NCBI RefSeq assembly: GCF_963678635.1
Contig: NC_087062.1
Span: 97,517,705-97,581,704 of the forward strand
Reading direction: 5' to 3'
DNA: 64,000 nt
From: Symsagittifera roscoffensis
Lineage: Eukaryota; Xenacoelomorpha; Acoela; Convolutidae
Position numbers and translations under genes: made by a program
Shown: in pieces, positions 1-11,689 of the stretch
Layout: each line of letters begins with the position of its first letter
Position numbering within the stretch: the first letter of the stretch is position 1
The notes under the pieces: model-generated
Database searches by the model: none
Told to the model about the DNA's origin: nothing
The model's input: the letters and a program-made list of their open reading frames with translations, nothing else

Positions 1-910
1 TAGTGATTTTGAATTCTCTCTGTGTGCATATGTTAAAGACAATATTTGGATTGGTTCCGAGTTAATCAATATGGCTGATTTGCACAATAAATATCCACAA
101 TTAGCACCTATTAAGCCCACACAATATACTTATGAGGACGTTGAAGTTATTATAGGACAAAACTACTACCACGCCGTTAGACCCATTGAGTTCGTCTTGG
201 GAGACCGTGTTTCGTTTGCCTACCGGTAGGTTGGGTCATCAGTGGTCCGTTGCCGCCGTCCGTTGTTTCTACATCTTCGTGTTACGAGTGTGTTGTTGAA
301 GATTCTTCCTTGACCGACCAGATAAAATCCTGGTATGAGTTGGAATCTTATGGTGCTTTAAAACAAGTCGATGCCCGTTCCGCCGCGGATAAACATGCTT
401 TATTCATCCTAAATTCTGAAACCGTTCACAATGGCGAAAGATACATTGTGCCTATGCTTTGGATTGATAGTAATGTCAGTCTACCAAACAACTATTAATC
501 GTCACTCGCCCAATTTAAAACATTTGAGAGCAGGTTAAGTAAAGACCCTGAACTGCGCGAAAGATACGCAGACACAATTAGAGAGGACATTAGGAAAGGC
601 TATGTTGTTGCCGTCGAACCGCGTGATCCACGATAGCGTTCCGATTGCGAGTGGTATCTTCCGCACCATCCCGTCGTAAATCCGAATAAGCCGGGTAAAG
701 TGCGCCGAGTCTTTAATGGCGCTTCTAAGTTTCACGGCACATCCTTAAATAAGTCCTTATTGGTAGGTTCGGACCTTCTCCAAAATTTATTTTTTTATAC
801 TTTTGCGGTTCCGTCAACACAAGTACGCTGTCTCCGCGGATATAGAGGAAATGTTCCTCCAGGTAGGAGTCCTCGCCCGCGATCAAATTTCGCTCCAGTT
901 TCGTCTCTTC
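1..910 (+). pseudogene. BEL pol fragment: protease end and N-terminal half of RT
   Basis: In one frame bases 4-229 give a protease-like tail (IIGQNYYHAVRPIEF, then a G-rich loop), and a frame change near 230 leads into ISGPLPPS and the open segment 250-498. After a stop at 496-498 the same frame continues with the linker and the [19 protein letters not shown] region of RT, broken again by a stop near 634. A further frame change near 790 is needed to read [18 protein letters not shown], the first catalytic Asp block. The reading ends about 907, where it jumps to RNase H-proximal sequence. At least two stops and two frameshifts make this a pseudogene. Confidence 0.85.
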
Positions 911-911
911 T

Positions 912-1600
912 ATGTTTGACCCTGTTGGGTTAGTAGCTCCATACACCGCTAGGGCCCGTGTTTTGCTTAAAGATATTTGGAAAATCAGTGGCCAAAGTTG
1001 GGACGACGAAGTTCCGGAAGACATAAGAGATAATTTTCTCGAGTGGCACTCCGGTCTTCCTTTCTTAGGGCAAATGACTATTCTCCAATGTTACTTCACA
1101 GAGCCTGTGGATCAAACTGACCTCCACATGTTCGGTGATAGCTCACAGGACGTTTTCTGTGCGGTTGGGTTTTTGCGTGCGCGACTCTCGAGTTCCACAA
1201 AACTCAAATATCCTTTATCTTTGGCAAAGCTCGCGTTACGCCCATGAAAGTGCTATCTATACCGAAGCTAGAGCTTCAAGCTGCTCTGCTCGCTACACGA
1301 CTGAAAGATGATATAATGAGAGCCCTTACTGTCAGCATTAACCATGTCTACATGTAGAAAAATAGTGAAACAGTTTTGCAGTGGTTAAACTCCACTGAAA
1401 AATTACTTGTATTCGTCGCTAATAGCGTCAGCGAAATCCTCGAATCGACCATTGTTGATAGTGGCACCATGTTCTGAGCGGCGACAATCCAGCTGATACC
1501 GGTACGCAGGGGATTTCTTCATAAGCCCTCAAGGATAGCAGCTGGGTTTTTGCTCCGAGCATTCTCAGGACTACTGATTGTTTATACACGATGAACGTGT
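912..1600 (+). pseudogene. BEL pol fragment: RT thumb/RNase H
   Basis: The open segment 912-1247 begins at [11 protein letters not shown], which in BEL elements lies after the RT active site, and continues through LLKDIW, WDDEVPEDIRD and the FGDSSQDVFCAVGFLRA block of RNase H. After a frame change near 1235 the LSIPKLELQAALLATRL motif follows, then stops near 1355 and 1476. The direct junction with the first-half RT at about 905-912 implies an internal deletion of roughly 200 codons including the catalytic YVDD. This is inferred from the usual BEL domain order. Confidence 0.82.
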
Positions 1601-1645
1601 GATCAAATTAGTTTAAAGGGTCCTTCTTGTGATGTTGATAATTGC

Positions 1646-3165
1646 TTGGAGACATCATCTTCCTTCGTCGCCGATGTCACATCCATCAAACATTCCGAAC
1701 AAGGGTTCCATTGGGAAAGGTTCAGTTTTTTTAGGAGATATAAAAGAGTAGTCGCTTTTATGTTGAGAATGCTGCCTTCACATAAGCATTTTCGCGGCAA
1801 GGACTTACTAGTCACCGATCCCACTGAACTTGATATTGCAGAAAAGAAACTGATTCATCTTGCTCAGAAGGAATCCTTCTCCGTTGAGTTAAAACCATTC
1901 ACCGCTGGCAAACCTATTAAGAATAGTAGTAAAATTTCCACACTCTCTCCATTTATCGGTCCCGCTGGTATCATTCGTTCCATCGGACGGATCGTGCGCT
2001 TAGTGAATACCGAGTTTGATACTAAGCAACCAATATTACTCGACGCCCGACATTTCCTAGTTCGTTTGTTGACACGCAGCCTCCACCATAAGCATTTTCA
2101 TCAAGGTTTAGATTACATGCGCTCCGTTTTAAATATGAAATATGCAATACTTGGGTTTCGTCGACTACTTTGGTCTATCAAAATTCAGTGTGTAACATGC
2201 CGTAAACACAACACAAGTACCATTCAGCCTATTATAATCAATTTACCTGTCGAACGTCTCCGATATAAGCAACCACCATTTAATGATACGGGTGTGGATT
2301 ACTTTGGACCGCTTTACGTTCCGGTTCGCAGGAGGCACTGAAAAACGATGGGGATTTCTTTTCACTTGCCTCACCACCAGGGCTGTACACCTTGAGATTG
2401 TACCAGCTCTGGACACTAGTTCTTGTGTCATGGGCATTGAACGGTTCATTGCGCGTCGTGGTACACCAAGCACAATCTGGTCGGATAACGGCACGAACTT
2501 CGTTGGTGCGGAAAAGGAATTACTTGCCTGCATCAAGAGCTGGAATGGCATCGCTCCGACCATTTTTGCACACAAAGGTGTTGCTTGGAAATTTAACCCG
2601 CCAGGTGCACCCCATAATGGCGGCTCCTGGGAGCGCCTCGTCCGAAACGTGAAGCGCGTGCTTTACGATATACTAGGCAGTAGGCGAGTCACCGAAGAGT
2701 TGTTAGGAACAACACTCTGCTTAAGTGAGCAGGCTTTGAATTCGAGGCCAATCACTGCCGTTAGTACTGATTAACGTGAGTTAGAAGCATTAACCCCAAA
2801 TCACTTTTTGCTTGGACAACAAGCCACAAGCCTTCCTTCGCTTTTACCTGGGGAGCACTTCGACCACAAGAAAAGGTACGTGCGAGCGCAGTCGTATATG
2901 CTAACGCTATCTGGTCTCGTTGGCTTCGAGAATGTGTTCCCTCACTGAATATGCGTGTCAAGTGGCACACTCAATCTGAATCCACTCTCAAGACAAGCGA
3001 TCTCGTGTGGTTGATTGAGCCCGATAGTCCGCGTGGGTAATACCCTCTCGCCCGAATTGACAAGCCAAACTACGGTAAGGACGGTTGCGCCCGATCCGCC
3101 CTTGTTAAAACCTCAACCCGTGAAGTCACTCGACCGAATGTTAAACTGGCTCCGGCACTTCATTC
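1646..3165 (+). pseudogene. BEL pol fragment: integrase
   Basis: Segment 1646-2341 holds the N-terminal zinc-binding region (HHKHFHQG, CVTCRKHN) and runs to the first catalytic Asp at PPFNDTGVDYFGPL. A frame change near 2330 moves to segment 2283-2774 with SDNGTNFVGAEKEL (second Asp) and GGSWERLVRNVKR (catalytic Glu). A stop at 2772 and frame changes near 2920 and 3040 interrupt the C-terminal part, which still reads WSRWLRECVPSLN, DLVWLIEPDSPRG and VKLAPALHSSGG as in BEL integrases. All three catalytic residues are kept although the frame is broken. Confidence 0.87.
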
Positions 3166-3168
3166 TTC

Positions 3169-3181
3169 AGGGGGGAGGATG
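3169..3181 (+). promoter_or_regulatory. BEL polypurine tract and presumed 3' LTR start
   Basis: AGGGGGGAGGA is followed directly by TGCTGCAACG. A G-rich purine run just after the VKLAP motif, followed by TG, is the usual plus-strand primer site and first base of the 3' LTR in BEL elements. No partner 5' LTR is present, so the LTR length cannot be measured. Confidence 0.6.
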
Positions 3182-3226
3182 CTGCAACGCAAATATAAAA
3201 CAGAGTATAAATGCATATAAAAACAA

Positions 3227-3314
3227 GCAGAGTTGGCCGAGCGGCCTAAGCTAAAGTAACGTAACGCCGACTATATATACATGACAGTTGACGTAGGTTC
3301 GAGCCCCCACCTGC
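3227..3314 (+). pseudogene. tRNA-like sequence (Leu/Ser type) or SINE head
   Basis: The 5' part GCAGAGTTGGCCGAGCGG matches the start and A box of class II tRNAs, and GTAGGTTCGAGCCCCCAC gives a B box and a T-arm with four of five pairs. The acceptor pairs only over GCAG/CTGC, and no sound anticodon stem is seen between the boxes. I read it as a decayed tRNA or the head of a tRNA-derived SINE, placed 47 bp inside the presumed BEL 3' LTR. A functional tRNA is unlikely. Confidence 0.45.
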
Positions 3315-4163
3315 TAATGTGTTAATAACTGAAAAAGGGGCTTACATCCTGTTCTAACTGTTTTTGGTTCTAATTCGGTTCTGCCATGATTAAGGCTGAC
3401 CATCAAAAAGAGCAATTTGTCTCAAGGACATTACCGACCGGTTCTCGAGGCTAGCTTGCGCCGATTTGTTTATTAAAGCTGAATACTGGTGTTATATGAG
3501 CTTATGTTTTTGGATGAAAATTATCAAAATTGCCGATAAATTCATATTGCCGATAATACGAATTTATTCTTGATTCTTTTCAACTTCAAATTCATCTTAT
3601 GGAGATTGAGCGCATATCAACAGTAGAAACAACTCGGCTTAGAATTAAAGCCTTCTTTCCTCTTGTTCAGAAAGTTTTACGCCTTTGATGCTGGTTGACT
3701 CTGCCGATGTACCAATGAGAACCGATATTTTTACTGGCATAGTCAGGCGTCTTTTTTCATTCCGCGTGACGGAGATTTGCGATAAAGTACTGTCATTTCG
3801 TTGGGTCCAACGGAAAGGGTTCTTAATGCTGTTCGGCCAATTTTTTTCATTTTGGTTACATTGCAAACGTTTCAGTTTTCAAATTAGAGTTTTGAGATTT
3901 CAAACTTTTGAGGTCATTTCCTATTTTCCTAATAAAAATCGCTGGAAAAGAGAAATTGTAATTATCTTTGAGCAGTCAGGACATCTCCGGTAATTTGAAC
4001 CACATATAATACCGGAAGTCAAACCAATACAGGCTCCCTTGATCCACCGTGTTCGACAAACGTCACAAGATAGCCTATCATCGTCATCCATGATTGGTGC
4101 ATCACAACATGAGCAATTTTGGGAATGACCATTGTCATTCTCAACAAACTATATTGAATAAAA
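3315..4163. other. No gene recognised
   Basis: A short open frame at 3685-3993 has no recognisable domain and an unrelated frame opposite it. The stretch may be remaining BEL LTR plus unrelated DNA. Nothing else supportable is seen. Confidence 0.4.
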
Positions 4164-5130
4164 AAATAACTATTCTGGGTCATACTGGGTATTTTAATAC
4201 AAATAGATCAGACCACCCAAACTTTTAGGCCCTATTTGCTCATTATCAAGTCTGTAGGGAATGAAAACTAATTTTAAAATCACTGAAGCTAAAATAGGAC
4301 GTTACTTCGTTGGACTATTTTAACTTAACAGAAAATAACTATTCTGGGTCATACTGGGTATTTTAATACAAATAGATCAGACCACCCAAACTTTTAGACC
4401 CTATTTGCTCATTATCAAGTCTGTAGGGAATGAAAACTAATTTTAAAATCACTGAAGCTAAAATAGGACGTTACTTCGTTGGACTATTTTAAACTAACAA
4501 AAATAAACTATTCTGGGTCATACTGGGTATTTTAATACAAATAGATCAGACCACCCAAACTTTTAGGCCCTATTTGCTCATTATCAAGTCTGTAGGGAGT
4601 TAAAACAAATTTTAAAATCACTGAAGCTAAAATAGGACGATACTTTCGTTTTAGAATGGTGTCGAATACTTTTTAACGCTTACGCTGTTTCTCATTTCTG
4701 CAAATTTTGTTATAAAAAACCGTGAAAAACGTTTGAAAACTGAAACAGTATTGTATACAAAATTCGGTAAAAGTACTAGGAAAACAAATAATCTTTGCAA
4801 CTAAAATAGGACGATACTTCGTTGGACTATTTTAAATTAACAGAAAATAACTAATCTGGGTCATACTGGGTATTTTAATACAAATAGATCAGACCACCCA
4901 AACTTTTAGGCCCTATTTGCTCATTATCAAGTCTGTAGGGAGTTAAAACAAATTTTAAAATCACTGAAGCTAAAATAGGACGATACTTTCGTTTTAGAAT
5001 GGTGTCGAATACTTTTTAACGCTTACGCTGTTTCTCATTTCTGCAAATTTTGTTATAAAAAACCGTGAAAAACGTTTGAAAACTGAAACAGTATTGTATA
5101 CAAAATTCGGTAAAAGTACTAAGAAAACAA
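4164..5130. repeat. Tandem repeat, 169-bp unit with a compound ~343-bp form
   Basis: The landmark CTATTCTGGGTCATACTGGG recurs at 4170, 4339 and 4508 (period 169) and, with one change, at 4851. Units three and four carry an extra ~170 bp (ACGCTTACGCTGTTTCTC and following), so the array shifts from a simple to a higher-order unit. The copies are nearly identical, which points to recent amplification. No coding potential is seen. Confidence 0.9.
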
Positions 5131-5189
5131 ATAATATCTTTTTAACTGTTTACACTCATGAAGTGTTTGAAGTAGGTAAACTCATAAAA

Positions 5190-8100
5190 ACAGGTGGTGG
5201 AGTAGATTTTTGAAAATAAAAGAGGAAAAATCTTTTTCAAAAACCGCCAGTCCTTCAAAAAAAATCTTGCGCGTACTACTATATGAGTTTTTCTTACTAA
5301 AGTTTCTTTATATGTAACATAAATTTCTTCCTTATAATTTTTTTTTCCTGGCAACAGCTGACTTTTTTTCCAAACATTTCAAAACATCGAAAGTGGCTGT
5401 AAATTAACTGCATAATCATTCAGGGACAAATGGCCACTTAAGATTTAGGAGCGGCGAAATGTGTGTAAGGCGAAGCGTGGGACATTCTTTAAAAAAATTT
5501 AGAAATAAATTTTAAAAAACTTAAAACGTGTCATCTACCAAAATTAATTATCGCAGAGATTCCCAAGAACTTAAAAATTGTTGTGCCTGTTTTTTATGTT
5601 TATTGTTTGCGAAAGAAGCACAAAGAAAACTGAAAAGAAACGAAAAAAAGCATTAAGAAAAATTTTAATAATAGTTAATAACTACTGTTCCGTGTAGATG
5701 ATCACAATATCCTTCAAAAATATGTTTCTGGCTTTCAGTCTGACAAATGCCCACACCCGCATCCAGTTTCAAGCGTTATTAAGCAATTTTATTAAGATTT
5801 TAGAACCAGTTTTACTAAAATTGAGGAACAATCGATTTTAATCAATTAATAATTGATTATAATCTCTCTTTTTAAAATCAAATTACAATAAATTATAATT
5901 CTTCATAATCAATTATAATCGATTATTTATTTGTGTATTTTTCGGTACAATTATAATCAATTATAATTGATTATAATCCCTTAATTTTTTTCAAATTTTT
6001 AGTTAATAAATTTCGCACAAAAATCCATCATAATCGAATATAATTGATTATAATCTCCTCTGTTTGTCCTTTTTGTCTCCGAATTTGCATCTATTATGCT
6101 TATATTTTATGCTTTTTGTAGACATTAGTTTCGAAGAAAAATGAGAAAAATGTTTTCAAAATTTTTCAATCAATTCAAATTTATAAGCTTTTTTTTCATT
6201 TCTTCCCCCCTAGAGTTGTTTTGTGATGCATAATTTAAAATTTTAATCATCAAAATATCAGCAAACTGATTTAGTTTCTTGATTGATTCGGAAGATTTGT
6301 TTTTCATTCACCGCGGGAATCTTTCCACTAAAACGAAAGGAAAGGATCTCTATAAAACTTTTGTTTCGAGGTAAGTGTTTAAAAGATCTCTCTTTTAGAG
6401 ATTTTCTTATCAACAAAAAAAAAATAACCCATAGATATAATTCAAATATAATTTTGAATTTACAAAATATTGGCAAAATGAGAGATTATAAGCGATTATA
6501 ATCGATTATAATTGATTTTAAGGGATTTTTGTAAGAACTATAATCAATTATAATCGCGGCGAAATGGGCCGCTTGAGATTTAAAAGCAGCGAAATGTGTA
6601 TAAGGCGAAGCGTGGGACAGTCTTTCAAAAACGTTAGTAGAAAATTTTTTAAAAATTTAAACTTGTCATCGACCAAAATTAATTATCGCAGATATTCCAA
6701 AGAATTTAAACATTGTTGTGCCTGTTTTTTATGTTTATTGTTTGCAAAAGAAGCACAAAAAAACTGAAAAGGAACGAAAAAAAAGCATAAAGAAAATTAT
6801 AAAATAGTTAACAACTACTGTTCCGTGTAGTTGATCACAATATCCTTCAAAAAAAGATTCTGGCTTTCAGTCTGAAGAACGCCCTCACCCGCATCTAGTT
6901 TAAAGCGTTAATAATTGATTATATCAAGATTTTAGAACCAGTCTTACTAAAATTGAGAAACATTCGATTTTAATCAATTAATAATTGATTATAATCTCTG
7001 TTTTTAATATCAAGTCATAATGAACTATAATTCAATAAAATCGATTATAGTCGATTATTTATTTCTGTATTTATCGGTACAACTATAATCAATTATTATT
7101 GATTATAATCCATTTTTTTTTCAAACTTTTAGTTCATTAGTTTTGCACAAAAATCCACTATAATCGATTATAAGTGATTACAATCTCTTTTTTTGTCCAT
7201 TTTGTCTCCGAATTTGCATCTATTATGCTTATATTTTATGCTTTTTGTAGACATTAGTTTCGAAGAAAAATGATTGAAAAATTTTTTCAAATTTTTCAAT
7301 CATTTCAAATATATAAGGTTGTTTTTTCATTTCTTCCCCATTAGAGTTGTTTTGTGATGCATATTTGAAGCTTTTTAACCACCAAATCATCAGAAAATTG
7401 ATTTAGTTTCATGATTGATTCGGAAGATTTGTTTTTCATTTACCGCGGGAAACTTTCCACTTAAATGAAAGGAAAAGATCTCTATGAAACTTTTGTTTCG
7501 AGGTGAAACTTTGTGTTCAGATGAACCAAAGTGTTCAAGAGATCTCTCTTTTCGAGGTTTTCTTACCAACACAAAAATAAGAACTCATAAGATATAATTC
7601 GAATATAGTTTTGAATTTACAAAACTTTGGCAAAATATGAGATTATAATTGATTATAATCGATTATAATTGATTTTAAGGGTTTTTTGTACGAACTATAA
7701 TCAATTATAATCGATTATAAAAGATTATAATCTTTTGGAAAATATCACCATGGAAAATGAACCATGCAAAAAAATTTGATGAGTAGAAGCACAAAAATTG
7801 AAAACAGGACACAAAAGTTAGGGGCATATCAGAAAGGGAAAAAAACCTAGAACGGACAAGCATTTCAAGAACATCACCTGTTGTTATACATTACTGGAGT
7901 ATATTTTTGGAAAATAAAAGAGGAGGAACCTTTTTGAAAAACAGCCATCACTTCAAAAAAAATCTTGCGCGTACTACTTTATGAGTTTTTCTTTTCTTAT
8001 GAAAGTTTCTAAACAGCACTCTTTTTCCTTTTTGTAACATAAATTTCTTCCTAATAATTTTTTTTCCTGGCAAAAAATGAATTTTTTTTCAAAAGTTTCA

Positions 8101-9510
8101 AAACATCATATATTCGATTTCTTTTTCTTTTCATTTTTCACAAATAGTTTCCTTGTCTTTTTTTGTAGGTTTTTACATCGGTGTACTTCAATGTTATTAA
8201 GTTTGTTTTCTTTAGGTATCGCAACAGGTTTGACACAATTCGCCCCTCAAAATGTTAACTAAAAAGCGGCTGTAAATTAACTGCGTAATCAGTTAGGGAC
8301 GAAATGAAACTTTTCAGACTTATGAGCGGTGAAATGTGCGTAAAGCGAAGCGTGGGACATTCTTTAAAAAATTTTAGTAATAAACTTTAAAAAACTTAAA
8401 ACGTGTCATCGACCAAAATTAATTATCGCAGAGATTCCCAGGAACCTAAATATTGTTGTGCCTGTTTTTTATGTTTATTGTTTGCGAAAGAAGCACAAAG
8501 AAAACTGAAAAGAAACGTAAAAAATCATAAAGAAAATTATAATAATAGTTAACAACTACTGTTCCGTGTAGATGATCACAATGTCCTTCAAAAATATGTT
8601 TGTGGCTTTCAATCGGAAGAATGCCCTCACCCGCATCCAGTTTCAAGCGTTAATAATCGATTATTTTAAGATTTTAGATCCAGTCTTTCTGTTGTTTTTT
8701 GGTACAATTATAATGATTTATAATTGATTATAATCCATTATTTTTTTTCAAATTTTTAGTTCATGATTTTTGCGCAAAATTCCATTATAATCGATTATAA
8801 TTGATTATAATCTCTTATGTTTGTCCATTTTGTCTCCGAATTTGCATCTATTAGGCTTATACTTTATGCTTTTTGTAGACGTTGGCTCCTGCAAAAAATG
8901 AGAAAAAATGTTTTCAAAGTTTTCCAATCAATTCAATTTTATAAGGTTTTTTTTTCATTTCTTCCCCGTTAGAGTTGTTTTGTGATGAATATTTTAAGCT
9001 TTTTAACTACCAAAACATCAGCAAATTGATTTAGTTTCATGATTGCTTCGGAAGATTTATTTTTCATTTACCGCGGGAATCTTTCGTTTAAAATGAAAGG
9101 AAAGGATCTCTATGAAACTTTTGTTTCGAGGTGAAACTTTGTGTTCAGATGAACCAAACTGTTCAAGAGATCTCTCTTTCAGAGTTTTTTTTTATCAACA
9201 CAAAAATTATAACCCATAAGATATAACTCGAATACAGTTTTGAATTTACAACCTTTTGGCAAAATAAGAGTTTTTAATCGATTATAATCGAACATAAATG
9301 ATTTTAAGGGTTTTTTGTTAGAACTATAATCAATTATAATCGATTATAAAAGATTGTAATCTTTTGGAAAGTATCACGATTATAATCAATTATAAAACGT
9401 TTAAACTCATAATTTTGGTAATTGTAATCAATTATAATTGTCAAAATAGCATCATAATTATTTTTTATAACCAATTATTTACGCCTAAACTTGGATGCGG
9501 GCAGTTTAAA
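5190..9510. repeat. Cluster of three related AT-rich repeat units with CGATTATAAT palindromes
   Basis: Landmarks recur in the same order: GGCGAAGCGTGGGAC near 5469, 6605 and 8342; CTGTTCCGTG near 5687, 6819 and 8560; TTTGCATCTATTA near 6083, 7212 and 8840; GGAAGATTTGTTTTTCATT near 6289, 7421 and 9050. Unit one and unit three also share the preceding 200-400 bp (from about 5197 and 7897), which unit two lacks. Throughout are copies of the self-complementary ATTATAATCGATTATAAT. Short open frames in all units are not conserved as proteins. Probably nested or tandem copies of a non-autonomous element. Confidence 0.85.
8629..9505. mobile_element. Foldback/MITE-like element with terminal inverted repeats
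   Basis: The left end at about 8629 reads ACCCGCATCCAGTTTCAAGC followed by GTTAATAATCGATTAT. The right end at about 9470-9505 is its inverse (ATTTACGCCTAAACTTGGATGCGGGCA) with a few mismatches. Between them are CGATTATAAT palindromes and no coding sequence. The same left end occurs at about 5754 and 6887, so the neighbouring units are probably partial copies of the same family. No target duplication could be settled by eye. Confidence 0.6.
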
Positions 9511-9979
9511 ATACAGTTACCCACTCGAAAGATTTTTCTCGAATTACGAGGAATGCCATCAAGACTTCAAACTATGGCTTCAAGACTTCAAATTTATTAG
9601 ATATGTTTCATAAGGTTGCCGAGTGACGATAGCTGAACAAAAACGCCGAGACCTGTGATCGAATCCGCAACAAGCTGATTCAAAAGCAGAAGTCACATCA
9701 ACTGGACTACGTGATCTTGCAGACTGACGATCCAGTTTTACCGAAGAAAGAAAAACAGAAAAAGAACAAGAGAGTTTGAAGAAAATAAAACCGCATAAGC
9801 CAAGATTCGAACCCATGTTTTCTTGGTGGAGGGCAGATTCTGGATCAGTTTCCTTCTGGGGTTTTCACCTGATTGCCCCAAATGGCAAATACTTGCAAGA
9901 GCTGTTCCAACACACTATCAGCGAAGAGCGAGATATTTTTCTGCTGTTGCTGTGGTGTAAGGCTACATTGGACTAACAA
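9511..9979. other. No gene recognised; possible upstream LINE sequence
   Basis: Short open frames (9776-9976 on +) contain no domain I recognise. A tRNA-T-arm-like string (ATTCGAACCCATG near 9808, minus sense) is present without the rest of a tRNA. The stretch may be degraded LINE 5' sequence. Confidence 0.3.
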
Positions 9980-10985
9980 ATGTACTGGGTTCCCGGACTC
10001 AGTAATCAGTGGAATCCGTGAGATCAGGCAAAATGATGGAATTTGAAAAATGCTCCTGACAGTTTACAATGGGGAAACATAAGCACAACTGACAAAGCCA
10101 AACAGTCGATTTTGATGAACCGCTGCTTCCACTCAGTGTTCGCTAGCTCACAGAATGTCTACGATGCTGCCCTGCCTGATTCGAAGTAGTCTGCCAGCAT
10201 GGTCGATAATTACAATGTTTCTGAAGATTCAATAAGAAGTATTCTCAGTAATTTAGACGTCAGGAAAAGCAGAGGCCCGGATGAAATTCCTCCAATCTTC
10301 TACAAAAATCTTTCTGCATCCCTACCGAAGTCAATAAGTGTTATCTTTTCAAATATCAAACGCCTACGGCAGTTTCCCGCTAGATGGAAGATAGGATGTG
10401 TAAGTCCCCAGTTGAAGAAAAGTTATCCGAGTTCCTGTGATAACTTTCGCCCTGTAACGCTATTGAATATTATTAGCAAAGTGTTCGAGAAATGTGTCTT
10501 TGCGTCATTGAAAAATCACCTGGTGAACAATGTATCGCTGTACCAACATGGGTTCCTTCCTCGCAAATCGGTGACAACAAACTTAAACTTACTTACACAC
10601 CTTGATAAAGTCTATGATGCATATGACAACTTGAATACTCAGATTGTCGCTGTATATATGGATTTCGCAAAAGCCTTCGACACTGTACCCCATTCCACCT
10701 TTTTGAAGAAACTGAGGAACTTCGGAATAAAAGGCAAATTGTTTGATATTATAGCCAGCTATCTTCAAAACCGTAAACACTTTGTCCGCTTCAACGGGCA
10801 CGAATCCTTCTTGTTTGATGTTTTGAGTGGTATTCCCCAAGGTTCGTTACTGGGTCCAATTCTTTTTCGGTAATATTTATCAACGATCTTCCCGATAGAG
10901 TCTTTAACTCTAGGTTAAGCCACGTTTGCTCAACCTGTTTTGGGATTTCTATCTCAAAGTTTTTGACACCAATAGAAGCAGCATC
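9980..10985 (+). mobile_element. Non-LTR retrotransposon fragment (CR1/jockey-like)
   Basis: The sequence corresponds to the segment from the end of the endonuclease linker through the first part of reverse transcriptase of a LINE. The linker motif TDKAKQSILMNRCFHSVFAS is typical of the region before RT in jockey/CR1-type elements. Endonuclease, the RT YADD block, a poly-A tail and target duplications are not found, so it is 5' and 3' truncated. Confidence 0.8.
10199..10985 (+). pseudogene. LINE reverse transcriptase, truncated and frameshifted
   Basis: The open frame 10199-10873 encodes RT blocks 1-4: KSRGPDEIPPIFYKN, the FRPVTLLNIISKVFEK block, QHGFLPRKS, VAVYMDFAKAFDTVPHSTF with the first catalytic Asp, and SGIPQGSLLGPILF. 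A one-base shift near 10870 is required to continue into IFINDLPDRV. The YADD active site that should follow within about 20-30 codons is absent, and a stop comes near 10993. Not functional. Family level (CR1/L2/jockey) is inferred from motif style, not from a search. Confidence 0.85.
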
Positions 10986-11209
10986 TGGCGTTTAGTCTGC
11001 AACTGCAATAATTGCCTTGCTAATCGAATCATCGGTGCTATCAATCGGGATCATTCCCATCAACTCTTTTACTTTTAATTGAGTTGTAAAGCCTTAATAA
11101 TGATAATATTAATCATACTAATAATCATAATACCCCTCTACCTTATCAAGAAAAAATTTTTGTTGGCAGCGCTAATTTTTAAACCACGGGACTATTCGAG
11201 GATCTGGCT
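10986..11209. other. No gene recognised
   Basis: AT-rich spacer after the LINE, with runs of ATAAT. Nothing supportable. Confidence 0.3.
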
Positions 11210-11345
11210 TCAATGCGAACAAACCATACAAAAAAATTGTTGAAAACTGAAAATGGGACACCAAAGTTAGTTGCATATCAGAAACGGAAAAGAAAACCAA
11301 GAACGGACAAGCATTTTAAGAACATCACATGTTGTTATACACTAC
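11210..11345. repeat. Dispersed repeat shared with ~7770-7900
   Basis: GCATATCAGAAACGG, GAACGGACAAGCATTT and AACATCACATGTTGTTATAC here match, with few changes, the same strings in the same order at about 7826-7895. The stretch is therefore a second copy of a dispersed repeat. No coding function is indicated. Confidence 0.75.
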
Positions 11346-11689
11346 TGGTGATTTTTATGGACAGCATTCTAGATTCGGCATTTCTTTTGCTTTTGAAGAA
11401 TTAGCAGATGCACTGACAGCGAAAAGAGCATCTTGGTATCAAGTATTGTTTTACGAGCAGGAAATCACATCTTGAATCGAGGTTGTGGTTTTATGATCAG
11501 ACGTTCGCGACAAAGCTTTGCTTTTCCCAGACTGGAACGACTGAAATTGGATATTTTCAGACCGCCGCTACAAAAACTTGACATTTCCAAACGTTGCAGC
11601 GCGACCAAAGGAAACTTAATCGCCTTTCAAAAATTATTAGTGCTTCGAGGGAACTTAGCTTAACTGAGCATTTTGTGATTTGCAAGCGG

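Larger units (their letters stand above)
1..3180 (+). mobile_element. BEL/Pao LTR retrotransposon relic (pol only)
   Basis: The stretch reads, with frame changes and stops, as a BEL/Pao pol: the end of the protease region, the first half of reverse transcriptase, RNase H, then integrase, ending in a polypurine tract. Diagnostic family strings include [38 protein letters not shown] and VKLAP. The 5' LTR and gag lie outside the window. The part of RT that should carry the YVDD active site is missing, so this is a dead copy. Seen in the sequence; the family assignment rests on these well-known BEL motifs. Confidence 0.9.

Noticed and set aside
6258..7572. Short similar minus-strand frames (at 6258-6476 and 7390-7572)
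   Set aside because: Similarity follows from the repeat units themselves; the frames differ by indels and have no domain.
9770..9830. tRNA-like T-arm on the minus strand (ATTCGAACCCATG)
   Set aside because: No A box, anticodon arm or acceptor stem accompanies it.
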